DNA from: UMGS1052 sp045532035
GTDB lineage: Bacteria > Bacillota > Clostridia > Oscillospirales > CAG-382
NCBI GenBank assembly: GCA_045532035.1
Contig: JAZSFD010000001.1
Coordinates: 1-21,499 of the forward strand
Length of the DNA: 21,499 bases
Direction: 5' to 3'
Below the pieces are notes generated by a model, which did no database searches, was not told the origin of the DNA, and saw only the letters and a program-made list of their open reading frames with translations. A program made the position numbers and the translations under genes. Shown here one piece after another: positions 16,074-21,499 of the stretch; within the stretch, counting starts at the first letter, position 1; each line of letters begins with the position of its first letter.

Positions 16074-16358
16074 ATGAAAAACGAAAAAGAAACAAGAAAC
16101 GAAAAATTAACGATATATGATGCTGTACTTGCGGTGTTTTATCTTGTCATTATCGCGGTTGGTATTGTTATGTGTGTAAATCATGGTCTTGGCGGAACAC
16201 TGTTTCATCTTATCGGTATTACCGCCTGTATTTGGGGTGTTCTTGTGACAAAGCTTATGAAATACCGCACCGAAATAAAGGATCATCTTGGCGAGCTTGT
16301 GTTTATTGCCGTGATGTGTATCACATCGGTGTTGACGGTTGTCGGGACGATCTTGTGA
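16074..16358 (+). CDS. Hypothetical three-helix membrane protein
   Basis: 94 residues, not recognised. A charged N-terminus (KNEKETRNEKL) precedes three predicted membrane helices at about 15-35, 41-62 and 74-94, the last running to the C-terminus. A short Lys/Arg/Glu-rich cytoplasmic-type loop (KLMKYRTEIKDHLGE) separates helices 2 and 3. AAGGTGA lies 6 bases before the ATG, 16 bases after mrnC, and the operon terminator follows 12 bases past the stop, so it is the last gene of the rimO operon. Topology resembles small membrane proteins of no known function. No cysteine cluster or enzymatic motif is seen. Confidence 0.75.
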   Translation: MKNEKETRNEKLTIYDAVLAVFYLVIIAVGIVMCVNHGLGGTLFHLIGITACIWGVLVTKLMKYRTEIKDHLGELVFIAVMCITSVLTVVGTIL

Positions 16359-16370
16359 TCTTGACAGAAC

Positions 16371-16398
16371 AAAGAGGAGGTTTGCGCCTTCTCTTTTT
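16371..16398 (+). terminator. Intrinsic terminator of the rimO operon
   Basis: 10-bp stem AAAGAGGAGG / CCTTCTCTTT with one G-T wobble and a TTTGCG loop, ending in a T run. Confidence 0.8.
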
Positions 16399-16408
16399 GT
16401 TTGCGTAT

Positions 16409-16430
16409 GTTTTTGTTGTACAACGAAAAC
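16409..16430. promoter_or_regulatory. 22-base near-perfect palindrome, possible operator
   Basis: GTTTTTGTTG-TACAACGAAAAC is a 22-base palindrome with one mismatched pair and a perfect core GTTGTACAAC. It lies in the 270-base gap between the rimO terminator and the tRNA promoter. No gene start follows closely. A second palindrome, TCTTTCGAAAGA, is at 16547-16558. No other gene signal is seen in 16399-16586. Confidence 0.35.
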
Positions 16431-16586
16431 CACGCGATAGTTGCAACAGAAGCATGAAAATATCCAATTCACAAATTTCTATTTACCAATTTTGAAATTA
16501 TATTGAAAGTGGTAAAATCTATGTGAGTTCTTCCGGAAATGACAGCTCTTTCGAAAGAAAAAAGTTTCAAAGTTTTGTTTTTTCTC

Positions 16587-16615
16587 TTGACAAACAGCCT
16601 TTTGCGTGGTATAAT
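16587..16615 (+). promoter_or_regulatory. Consensus sigma-A promoter of tRNA-Glu
   Basis: Perfect TTGACA (16587-16592), 17-base spacer, perfect TATAAT (16610-16615). Transcription should start near 16622, 8 bases before the mature tRNA. Confidence 0.9.
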
Positions 16616-16629
16616 AATTCATGCAATAA

Positions 16630-16704
16630 GGCCTGTTGGTCAAGCGGCTAAGACGCCGCCCTCTCAAGGCGGAAACATGGGTTCGATTCCCGTACGGGTC
16701 ACCA
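16630..16704 (+). tRNA. tRNA-Glu, anticodon CTC
   Basis: All four arms fold: acceptor GGCCTGT with ACGGGTC (two G-U pairs), D arm GTC...GAC, anticodon stem CCGCC/GGCGG with loop CTCTCAA giving anticodon CTC (reads GAG), T arm ATGGG/CCCGT with the TTCGATT loop, and discriminator A plus encoded CCA. Sequence is close to common Firmicute tRNA-Glu. A CTC isoacceptor is normally accompanied by TTC elsewhere. It is transcribed alone, from its own promoter to its own terminator. Confidence 0.96.
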
Positions 16705-16706
16705 AG

Positions 16707-16746
16707 GAAACAGAGCATATCCCAAGGATGTGTTCTGTTTCTTTTT
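16707..16746 (+). terminator. Intrinsic terminator of tRNA-Glu
   Basis: 16-bp hairpin (GAAACAGAGCATATCC / GGATGTGTTCTGTTTC, two G-U wobbles, CAA loop) starting three bases after CCA, then a T run. Confidence 0.85.
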
Positions 16747-16751
16747 GTTTT

Positions 16752-16773
16752 CGGGAATCGAACCCGAGAGGGC
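16752..16773 (-). repeat. Inverted, internally deleted fragment of the tRNA-Glu gene
   Basis: Read on the minus strand, this is GCCCTCTC joined directly to GGGTTCGATTCCCG. The same two blocks occur in the tRNA at 16658-16665 (anticodon arm) and 16679-16692 (T arm), where 13 bases separate them. It can also form a short hairpin (TCGGG/CCCGA) with a T run on the plus strand, so it may act as a second terminator. The match length makes chance unlikely. Confidence 0.6.
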
Positions 16774-16867
16774 TTTTTTGTGTAGTGTTCCTGAGTAACA
16801 TTAAGTAACCTGCTGCCATGAATTCGCTTCGCTGATGAAGTGTGCCTTACAGCTCTTGTATGCGTTA

Positions 16868-16896
16868 TTGACAACAGAACATTTTTGTGCTATACT
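16868..16896 (+). promoter_or_regulatory. Strong sigma-A promoter of the small membrane protein gene
   Basis: Perfect TTGACA (16868-16873), 17-base spacer, TATACT (16891-16896). It implies transcription from about 16903, which helps fix the start of the next gene. Bases 16774-16867 show no gene. Confidence 0.85.
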
Positions 16897-16930
16897 GAAA
16901 AAGTGATTTTTGATAGGGAGATGTGATGAT

Positions 16931-17338
16931 TTGTTACCTCTCATAATGTTTCTTGCGACAATGATCGTCGGATTTTTGTCTGTCGGTCTTGGGGCATATT
17001 ATCTTCTTTTGAATGTCAGATCAGAGGATGAAACAAAAAAGCTCAAGCTTCATAAGCCTTTGATCGTTCTCATCAACCTGCTTTTGTTTGTTGATGTGAT
17101 GCTGATGTGGATCTGTCTTATGGGCTTTAAGGGTAGCGCGATAGGCTATGCAAAAGCTATGACAAATGTGTTTTTCACATTCTGGATGATGATAATTGTT
17201 GCCAGCATTGTCTCGATAATCTATTTGAAGAAGAAAAAATCGGTTTTCTGGGATGTATCCCGCGATTCTGTAAAAAAACTTATCAATGTGTCAGCCCTCG
17301 GAGCTTTTCTTTGTAAACTCATCGGCGCGATGGCGTAA
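16931..17338 (+). CDS. Hypothetical small polytopic membrane protein
   Basis: About 135 residues, not recognised. TTG at 16931 is preferred because GGGAG (16916-16920) is 10 bases upstream; a TTG at 16910 would lie only 7 bases past the predicted transcript start, and ATG at 16946 is another possibility. Membrane segments: residues ~2-26 (LPLIMFLATMIVGFL...), ~44-67 (PLIVLINLLLFVDVMLMWIC), ~77-98 (NVFFTFWMMIIVASIVSIIYL) and a weaker hydrophobic C-terminus. Basic loop KKLKLHK after helix 1, KKKKS after helix 3. It has its own consensus promoter and a strong terminator, so it is a monocistronic unit of the region downstream of the tRNA. Confidence 0.7.
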   Translation: MLPLIMFLATMIVGFLSVGLGAYYLLLNVRSEDETKKLKLHKPLIVLINLLLFVDVMLMWICLMGFKGSAIGYAKAMTNVFFTFWMMIIVASIVSIIYLKKKKSVFWDVSRDSVKKLINVSALGAFLCKLIGAMA

Positions 17339-17355
17339 AAAACACAACACAAATT

Positions 17356-17400
17356 AAAGACCTTAGCAAATTTCGTTACAATTTTGCTAAGGTCTTTTTT
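17356..17400. terminator. Strong bidirectional terminator
   Basis: Perfect 15-bp stem AAAGACCTTAGCAAA / TTTGCTAAGGTCTTT with a 12-base loop and T runs on both strands. It serves the membrane protein gene on the plus strand and the M15 peptidase gene on the minus strand. Confidence 0.9.
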
Positions 17401-17431
17401 GTTTATAGAGCAGAAAGAGAATTATGGATTA

Positions 17432-19933
17432 TTATTTTGTGATAATAACTTGTCTTTCTTGCTCAACCCAATTAACATTTGCCCCCAAGGCTTCGCAGAT
17501 AAAGCGAACAGGAGTATATGTTCTTGATTCACTGATAAATGCAGGCGAATCAAGATACTGCACAGAACCATTGATAAAAGCAATATTAGAATCTACATAA
17601 ATCTTTATAATAGTATCGCCGGAGGTAATTGTAACAAGTCTTTCGACACTATTCCACTCGACATTTGCACCGAGATTTTCAGCGACAAAGCGAGCGGGAA
17701 GCATGGTTCTGTCATTTTTTATAATCGGTGCAACATCATTATATACAGTTTGTCCGGAAACAGTTACTTTTGTTGAGTCAATCGTAAGAATTATTGTTTT
17801 TGAATTATTTTCTTTCAAAGGATTCCAAACAGCATAAACGGTTGTGTCTTGTGTAAGGTTTATTTTATCACCTGCAACAAGGGCGGCTTTTTTTGAATTG
17901 CTTGAATAAGACCAACCCAGAAATTCATATCCCTGTCTGTTCATTTTTTCATCGGTGATCGTTATGACTCCGTCGGCTGAACTTGTCTGTGGAGATGGCG
18001 GTTCAATTCCACCATTTCCATTATAGAAAAGTGTATATTTTTTGCTTTCGGGTTTTTGTGTGGGAGGATTGCAGATGCTACAGTTGTCGACACTTTTTGT
18101 TTTTCCCGTATAATACAAATCTCCGCAGTCACAGGTTTTATATTGCTTGTGAGGATGGGAGGATTCATACTTAGTAGTGTAACTGTGCTTGTGACTTGCA
18201 GTCCACTGTGCATAAACAGTATGGTTTTCAGCCGTCAACACAACTGTATCCTCTGTGATTTTTGTTCCGCCTGTTTTGGCTGTGTACCAACCATCAAAGG
18301 TGTAACCTTGAGGTGCTACATCGGGAGTGGGCAATTCGCCGAAATAGTCAGAATACTTTTCGCCATAGTCCAACCATACACCAAGTTTTTGGGAGGTTTG
18401 GGTTCCTTCATTTACGATAAAATAACCTTTTGTTGCATCAAAATAGAAATAAACGGTATTCGCAGACCACTGTGCATAAAGTGTGTGATTCGAAGTTTTT
18501 GTGACATTGGTGCTGCTTGTAACTTTGTTGCCTGCGGCAGTATACCAACCGTTAAAGGTATATCCCGATCTTGTGGGAGTGGGAAGTGTGCCGTAGGTCG
18601 AACCGTAGGTTACAGTTTTGCTTGCGGTGGGAGTTGTGCCGCCGTCGGCATCGAAGGTTATAGTATATGATTGGGGAGTCCAATGTGCATAAAGAGTCTG
18701 ATTTGCAGTAAGCGTTACATTGGTTGTGCTTGTAATCTTTGTTCCACCTGTTGCGGCAGTATACCAACCGTTAAAGGTATAGCCCGATTTTGTGGGAGTG
18801 GGAAGTGTGCCGTAGGTTGAACCGTAGGTTACAGTTTTGCTTGCGGTGGGAGTTGTGCCGCCGTTGGCATTGAAGGTGACGGCAAATTGATTTGCATTCT
18901 CTAAAAACCAAATTTGATTTGCCGCTTTTGTAGTTGTATTTACATACAGTTTGTTTGTTGAAGTGTTTCTTGTTAACGATAGGCTAATGTTGTCAGCTGG
19001 GTGAATCAAATAACCATTGCTACATTTTTCAAAATACCAGCGTTGAGATGGGTTGGTCGTATCAGCCCACAATATAACCCATGATCCGTCAGCAGAATTA
19101 GTAGCACTTACGTTTAAAATGTTTTTGCCGGTTGAACTTGATGAAAGCACCTTATAAAAATCTCTGTCTTTCGTAATTGAAAACTCTAATTTTGATGATG
19201 TAGATGCAATTAAAGTATCATTGGTGCTTATGTAATAATCGCCGTTTTTCAAGTAGTAGTTGCCTTTGGCAATTGTTGAAAAATTTCCATATGCTTCCGG
19301 AAGTGGTAATTGTGTTACAGAACCGTAAGGTTGTGAATTATATGTTGCGCCGTGAGAGCTCACTTTGTGTTCGGCATCATTATAATATTCATAATAATAT
19401 GCTGGTTTTGACGACGAACTCGACGATCGCGTATCTATATGTATACGATTACTATACTTTCCAACACACCTGACACCAATAGTTTCTGCATATCTTGCTA
19501 ATTCATCTGCATTTTTGCTATCTTCAAATCGTATGTCGGCCGCCATGCCTTTCATATGATACGAGGTTTTTGAAGCACCAGGTAATGAATTGTTCCGTTC
19601 TTCGCACCTATATGCACCGTTAATGATTATAGGCTTACCAAAATGGTCTCTTATGTTTTGAAGAATTGTAACTAATTCTGCATCAATTAAAATTGTGTCA
19701 CAAGTTTTATCGGAACACCTAAATTCCTTAACTTGAAAATTTTTTGAAACCCATTTATCACCATCAACTGCTAAGGAATATGCCACAACATTACTTGCGC
19801 TCATTAATTCAGCTTCATGCACAGCTTCTTCAAACAACTCCGCAACATTCTCTTCCATAGTATCAGCACTCGCCGTTACACATGGAGCAAGGCACATTGC
19901 AAATGCTAAAATTAGTGATAAAAATCTTTTCAT
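17432..19933 (-). CDS. Secreted M15 peptidase-like modular protein with ricin-type, InlB-type repeats and copper-amine-oxidase-N domain
   Basis: 833 residues. Signal peptide 1-24 (ASA/D). Residues ~60-170 resemble a peptidase_M15 (VanY/VanX-like D,D-peptidase) domain: NGAYRCEERN, then SYHMKGMAADIRF (His126, Asp133) and RIHIDT (His165, Asp167), which fit the zinc ligands and the Arg109 position; this suggests cleavage of D-Ala peptide stems or pseudo-peptides in peptidoglycan. After a Ser-rich linker, ~215-345 look like a ricin-B/lectin-type domain (NYYLKNGDYYISTND, repeated QRWYFE and NQIWFLE). Residues ~350-490 hold two almost identical InlB B/Flg_new repeats (FNANGGTTPTASKTV..., GYTFNGWYTA), a diverged third (~495-580), a Cys/His-rich linker (HKHSYTTKYE..CDCGD..CSIC) and a fourth (~633-705). 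A copper-amine-oxidase-N-like domain follows (~713-833; TMLPARFVAENLGANVEW and TYTPVRFICEALGANVNW), a frequent wall or substrate binding module in clostridial extracellular proteins. AAAGG precedes the ATG. Upstream partner: the 169-residue membrane protein, 16 bases away. Confidence 0.85.
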   Translation of the reverse strand: MKRFLSLILAFAMCLAPCVTASADTMEENVAELFEEAVHEAELMSASNVVAYSLAVDGDKWVSKNFQVKEFRCSDKTCDTILIDAELVTILQNIRDHFGKPIIINGAYRCEERNNSLPGASKTSYHMKGMAADIRFEDSKNADELARYAETIGVRCVGKYSNRIHIDTRSSSSSSKPAYYYEYYNDAEHKVSSHGATYNSQPYGSVTQLPLPEAYGNFSTIAKGNYYLKNGDYYISTNDTLIASTSSKLEFSITKDRDFYKVLSSSSTGKNILNVSATNSADGSWVILWADTTNPSQRWYFEKCSNGYLIHPADNISLSLTRNTSTNKLYVNTTTKAANQIWFLENANQFAVTFNANGGTTPTASKTVTYGSTYGTLPTPTKSGYTFNGWYTAATGGTKITSTTNVTLTANQTLYAHWTPQSYTITFDADGGTTPTASKTVTYGSTYGTLPTPTRSGYTFNGWYTAAGNKVTSSTNVTKTSNHTLYAQWSANTVYFYFDATKGYFIVNEGTQTSQKLGVWLDYGEKYSDYFGELPTPDVAPQGYTFDGWYTAKTGGTKITEDTVVLTAENHTVYAQWTASHKHSYTTKYESSHPHKQYKTCDCGDLYYTGKTKSVDNCSICNPPTQKPESKKYTLFYNGNGGIEPPSPQTSSADGVITITDEKMNRQGYEFLGWSYSSNSKKAALVAGDKINLTQDTTVYAVWNPLKENNSKTIILTIDSTKVTVSGQTVYNDVAPIIKNDRTMLPARFVAENLGANVEWNSVERLVTITSGDTIIKIYVDSNIAFINGSVQYLDSPAFISESRTYTPVRFICEALGANVNWVEQERQVIITK
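18464..18880 (-). repeat. Tandem repeat of 219 bases inside the M15 gene
   Basis: Two adjacent copies of an InlB-like repeat (residues ~352-420 and ~421-490) are nearly identical at the DNA level; the same landmark recurs at 18538 and 18757, a period of 219 bases (73 codons). This indicates a recent in-frame duplication and a repeat number that may vary between strains. Confidence 0.85.
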
Positions 19934-19949
19934 TTTCTAATCGTTCCTT

Positions 19950-20459
19950 TCAATTAAAATTTAACATACAGGCTTCACAATTGACACAGCCACAGGTTCC
20001 CAAGCTATAAATTATCAAAAAGATATCTAAAGCCAACAACAAAGAAAATAGTGTTACTGATAAAGCTTTTATTATTTTGTTCTTTGAAACAAATTGATAA
20101 TCATCAACACCATCTCTCCATCTCAAATCCTCGGGAAACTTTTTGCAGATGGTTTCAATCTTTTCTCCTATTAAGGACACTCTTTCAGCCAAAGACAGCG
20201 AGAAGAATAATGAAAATGTGCCGAGAACAATTCCAAGCAAAGGAAACAGCAGTTTGGGAATGTTATTGGGAACACTTAATTCAAACGGTTCAAAAAAAGG
20301 CAGCACAGAAACTATCAGCGAAGCAAAAAACATAGTTATTGTTTTTGTCCAGTACCCTTGATCTCTGTGAATCCACTGTGTCGTATAAAAATCTAATATA
20401 CGAAAATATTGCTCGCTAATCATTTCATTGCCGTTAATTTGATTTTCTTGGTGATCCAT
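19950..20459 (-). CDS. Hypothetical three-helix membrane protein with a Cys-rich tail
   Basis: 169 residues, not recognised. Polar N-terminus (1-36), membrane helices at about 37-57, 69-91 and 130-153, and a charged loop of ~38 residues (IGEKIETICKKFPEDLRWRDGVDD) between helices 2 and 3. The last 14 residues hold four cysteines, C156-x-C158-x2-C161-x2-C164, close enough for a metal-binding or disulfide tail. GGAGAGG lies about 7 bases before the ATG. It is the first gene of a two-gene unit, the M15 protein follows after 16 bases; I see no convincing promoter directly upstream and the nearest minus-strand promoter is beyond the terminator at 20533-20559. Confidence 0.75.
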   Translation of the reverse strand: MDHQENQINGNEMISEQYFRILDFYTTQWIHRDQGYWTKTITMFFASLIVSVLPFFEPFELSVPNNIPKLLFPLLGIVLGTFSLFFSLSLAERVSLIGEKIETICKKFPEDLRWRDGVDDYQFVSKNKIIKALSVTLFSLLLALDIFLIIYSLGTCGCVNCEACMLNFN

Positions 20460-20532
20460 TGCGACCTCTCCTTTTTTACCTTTTCTTTCGATTTTTCACC
20501 GATTTCTTTATTTGCGCTTCCTTCCAAAAAAC

Positions 20533-20559
20533 AAAAAAGCGCCAACCGAAGTTGACGCT
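20533..20559 (-). terminator. Intrinsic terminator upstream of the membrane protein/M15 operon
   Basis: On the minus strand AGCGTCAAC, loop TTCG, GTTGGCGCT (one G-U pair), then a run of six U. It ends a transcript coming from the right, 75 bases before the membrane protein start codon, so something transcribed from the 20560-20780 interval stops here, or is conditionally stopped. Confidence 0.8.
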
Positions 20560-20582
20560 GAAAACGCAGACTCCGATTGTCG

Positions 20583-20747
20583 CTACACAAACTTAATCAT
20601 AATGGAAAGTATTCTTGTTGTCCCATAATGTTCAAGTGGAATCTGCATTTTGCCAAATCCTATTGACCATTAGAAACAACAGACATAAGGGTATGATTTT
20701 CGCCAAAAAAAACAATACCACAGATTTCATGATTAAGTTTATGTAGC
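20583..20747 (-). ncRNA. Candidate structured RNA with long 5'-3' closing stem
   Basis: On the minus strand the predicted transcript start (about 20747, from the -10 box) coincides with CTACATAAACTTAATCAT, whose complement (one non-Watson-Crick pair) is at 20583-20600, closing an 18-bp stem around ~128 bases of interior sequence. Inner weak helices (GTATT with AATAC, CCC-TTA with the TTATGGG side, a GGA..GCA/TGC..TCC end hairpin) give a rod with a central bulge. The terminator follows about 24 bases later. Whole unit about 215 bases. Options: 6S-like RNA, type I toxin mRNA, or an attenuator leader for the downstream operon; I cannot choose from sequence alone. Confidence 0.45.
20632..20730 (-). 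CDS. Possible hydrophobic 32-residue peptide inside the structured RNA
   Basis: An ATG directly at the inner end of the closing stem opens a 32-codon frame, MKSVVLFFLAKIIPLCLLFL then MVNRIWQNADST and TGA: one hydrophobic helix, a basic/aromatic step and a polar tail, the general shape of type I toxin peptides. There is no Shine-Dalgarno sequence in the 17-base leader, and a U-rich RNA gives such frames by chance, so this is a low-confidence call. Confidence 0.2.
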   Translation of the reverse strand: MKSVVLFFLAKIIPLCLLFLMVNRIWQNADST

Positions 20748-20753
20748 ATATCA

Positions 20754-20782
20754 ATTATAGGAGTTATACTGTAAAGGGTGAA
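20754..20782 (-). promoter_or_regulatory. Promoter of the structured RNA locus
   Basis: Minus strand TTCACC (20777-20782, 4 of 6 to consensus), 17-base spacer, perfect TATAAT (20754-20759). The predicted start falls at the first base of the 18-bp inverted repeat. It overlaps the TATACTGTA inverted repeat at 20765-20806. Confidence 0.55.
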
Positions 20783-20922
20783 TCTCATAACACCTAATAC
20801 AGTATATGGCTACGGCTCATTTGTGGTAGATTGAAAAGTGGTTATATACCGAAGAAAGAAAGGTGGTATAAAAGCCGCTAAAAGTTTCTAATTTATATAA
20901 CTATTTAACATTTTACCACAAA
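20765..20922. promoter_or_regulatory. Two inverted repeats in the tnpV upstream region
   Basis: TATACTGTA / TACAGTATA (20765-20773 and 20798-20806) and TTTGTGGTA / TACCACAAA (20820-20828 and 20914-20922), both perfect 9-bp pairs. The second closes a ~100-base loop and its 3' arm ends at the Shine-Dalgarno sequence of tnpV, so it could hide or expose the ribosome site. The first overlaps the leftward promoter. No gene is seen in 20783-20939. An operator or leader function is inference. Confidence 0.4.
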
Positions 20923-20939
20923 AGGAGGTCGCAAACAAG

Positions 20940-21326
20940 ATGAAAGACAAATTTATTAAAAATGGCATTGAGTATGTAAGACAAGGAGATTACTACATAC
21001 CAAACTTAACCGTACCCGATGAAGAAACATATAATATCGGCAAGTACGGAAACCTACGCAAAAGATTTTTGAAAGAACATCACAAGGCATTATATACCGT
21101 AATGTTTATGAATGGCTCATTGTTCAAGCACCTTGCAGAGATAGACGAAGCCTATCATAACTACCTAAAAGATGTGATACCCAAAATGGCAGAGCAAGAA
21201 GGTGTTACGGAACAGCTAAAAGCAACAGACCAAATGGCTTGGGTACAGAAAATGAATTCAATCAAGCACCGAGCAGAAGAATTTATATTCTCGGAATATG
21301 TGTATGCGGTGGAGGGTGCGGAATGA
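20940..21326 (+). CDS. tnpV: Transposon-encoded protein TnpV
   Basis: 128 residues, family-typical length. Recognised features: N-terminal YVRQGDYYIPNLTVPDEE, then GKYGNLRKRFLKEHHKALYTVMFMNGSLFKHLAEIDEAYHNYL and the C-terminal VTEQLKATDQMAWVQKMNSIKHRAEEFIFSEYVYA, matching TnpV-type proteins of conjugative and Tn-like elements in Clostridia. Role unknown; it is not itself an established recombinase. AAGGAGG ends 11 bases before the ATG. Its stop overlaps the next start (ATGA). It marks entry into a mobile element extending beyond the right edge. Confidence 0.88.
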   Translation: MKDKFIKNGIEYVRQGDYYIPNLTVPDEETYNIGKYGNLRKRFLKEHHKALYTVMFMNGSLFKHLAEIDEAYHNYLKDVIPKMAEQEGVTEQLKATDQMAWVQKMNSIKHRAEEFIFSEYVYAVEGAE

Positions 21327-21499
21327 ATTTTATTGAAGAATTGTATTACGGAAACATAAATCCCAACGAAAAACGATATAAAAAAGCTACACCCTACGAC
21401 AAGGCATTAAGCATATTTACCGCTAACGAGGACAAGCTGAAAGAAGCACTATCCGGCGAACACTTGAAACTATTTAATGAGCTTGTAAATGCAAGTGAT
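21323..21499 (+). CDS. DUF6809-family protein (partial, cut by window end)
   Basis: First 59 residues only: MNFIEELYYGNINPNEKRYK... followed by a helix ending in EHLKLFNELVNASD. The 'ieeLYYGniNP' start and the helical 'eDKLkeaLs.e....fneL' pattern match short DUF6809 proteins that commonly follow tnpV in integrative elements. It begins in the ATGA overlap with tnpV, so the two are co-translated. Function unknown. Confidence 0.75.
   Translation, partial: MNFIEELYYGNINPNEKRYKKATPYDKALSIFTANEDKLKEALSGEHLKLFNELVNASD

Noticed and set aside
16774..16867. Possible small gene between the tRNA fragment and the next promoter
   Set aside because: No start codon with a ribosome site and frames close quickly (ATG followed by TGA within six codons).
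20583..20746. Inverted repeats as ends of a MITE or insertion element
   Set aside because: No target-site duplication flanks the 18-bp repeats, and a promoter and terminator at the two ends fit an RNA unit better; not excluded entirely.
1..21499. CRISPR array, phage genes or a restriction or defence system
   Set aside because: No regularly spaced short repeats, cas genes, phage structural genes or methyltransferase motifs are visible; the tandem 219-base repeat is protein-coding.

Overview
The window looks like chromosomal DNA of a low-to-moderate GC Clostridia-type Firmicute, most likely an uncultured gut Oscillospirales or Christensenellales relative. This is inference. It rests on the order rimO-pgsA-cysE-cysS-mrnC, GGAGG ribosome binding sites, many consensus sigma-A promoters (TTGACA or TTGAAA, 17-base spacer, TATAAT), a BspA-type leucine-rich-repeat surface protein, a secreted modular protein ending in a copper-amine-oxidase-N-like domain, and a TnpV/DUF6809 mobile-element pair.

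Layout. 1-2040: a hairpin repeat, then a membrane-anchored leucine-rich-repeat protein (minus) divergent from a 1-phosphofructokinase (plus, 2139-3056). 3057-3342: a gene-free stretch holding two near-identical terminators around a cluster of small hairpins. 3343-4657: a two-gene minus operon for the membrane part of a Na+-translocating decarboxylase (beta subunit plus a 52-residue gamma-like peptide), with a strong inverted repeat at its promoter. 4775-6662: a minus operon with an epoxyqueuosine-reductase-like iron-sulfur gene that appears frameshifted, followed by a U32-like protein. 6758-9100: gpsA, a family-6-type (hypoxanthine) DNA glycosylase and an AraC regulator, closely packed. 9175-11300: ychF, ybaB and recR. 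11570-16358: rimO, pgsA, cysE, cysS, mrnC and a small membrane protein, ending at a clear terminator. 16587-16746: tRNA-Glu(CTC) with its own consensus promoter and terminator.

The part to the right of the tRNA looks accessory: an inverted, internally deleted copy of part of the tRNA, a small membrane protein with a consensus promoter, an 833-residue secreted M15 peptidase-like protein with lectin-like, InlB-like and copper-amine-oxidase-N-like modules, a small membrane protein with a Cys-rich tail, an orphan structured-RNA candidate, and finally tnpV plus a truncated DUF6809 gene marking the edge of a transposon or conjugative element that runs out of the window.

Functional links: GpsA makes glycerol-3-phosphate and PgsA uses it for phosphatidylglycerol; CysE feeds cysteine synthesis and CysS charges it; YbaB and RecR form a DNA-maintenance pair; the decarboxylase subunits would couple a decarboxylation performed by subunits encoded elsewhere to Na+ export. 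The most intriguing unexplained object is the minus-strand locus at 20531-20782: a promoter, an 18-bp closing stem that starts at the predicted +1, a hydrophobic 32-codon frame and an intrinsic terminator, all upstream of the membrane-protein/M15 operon.
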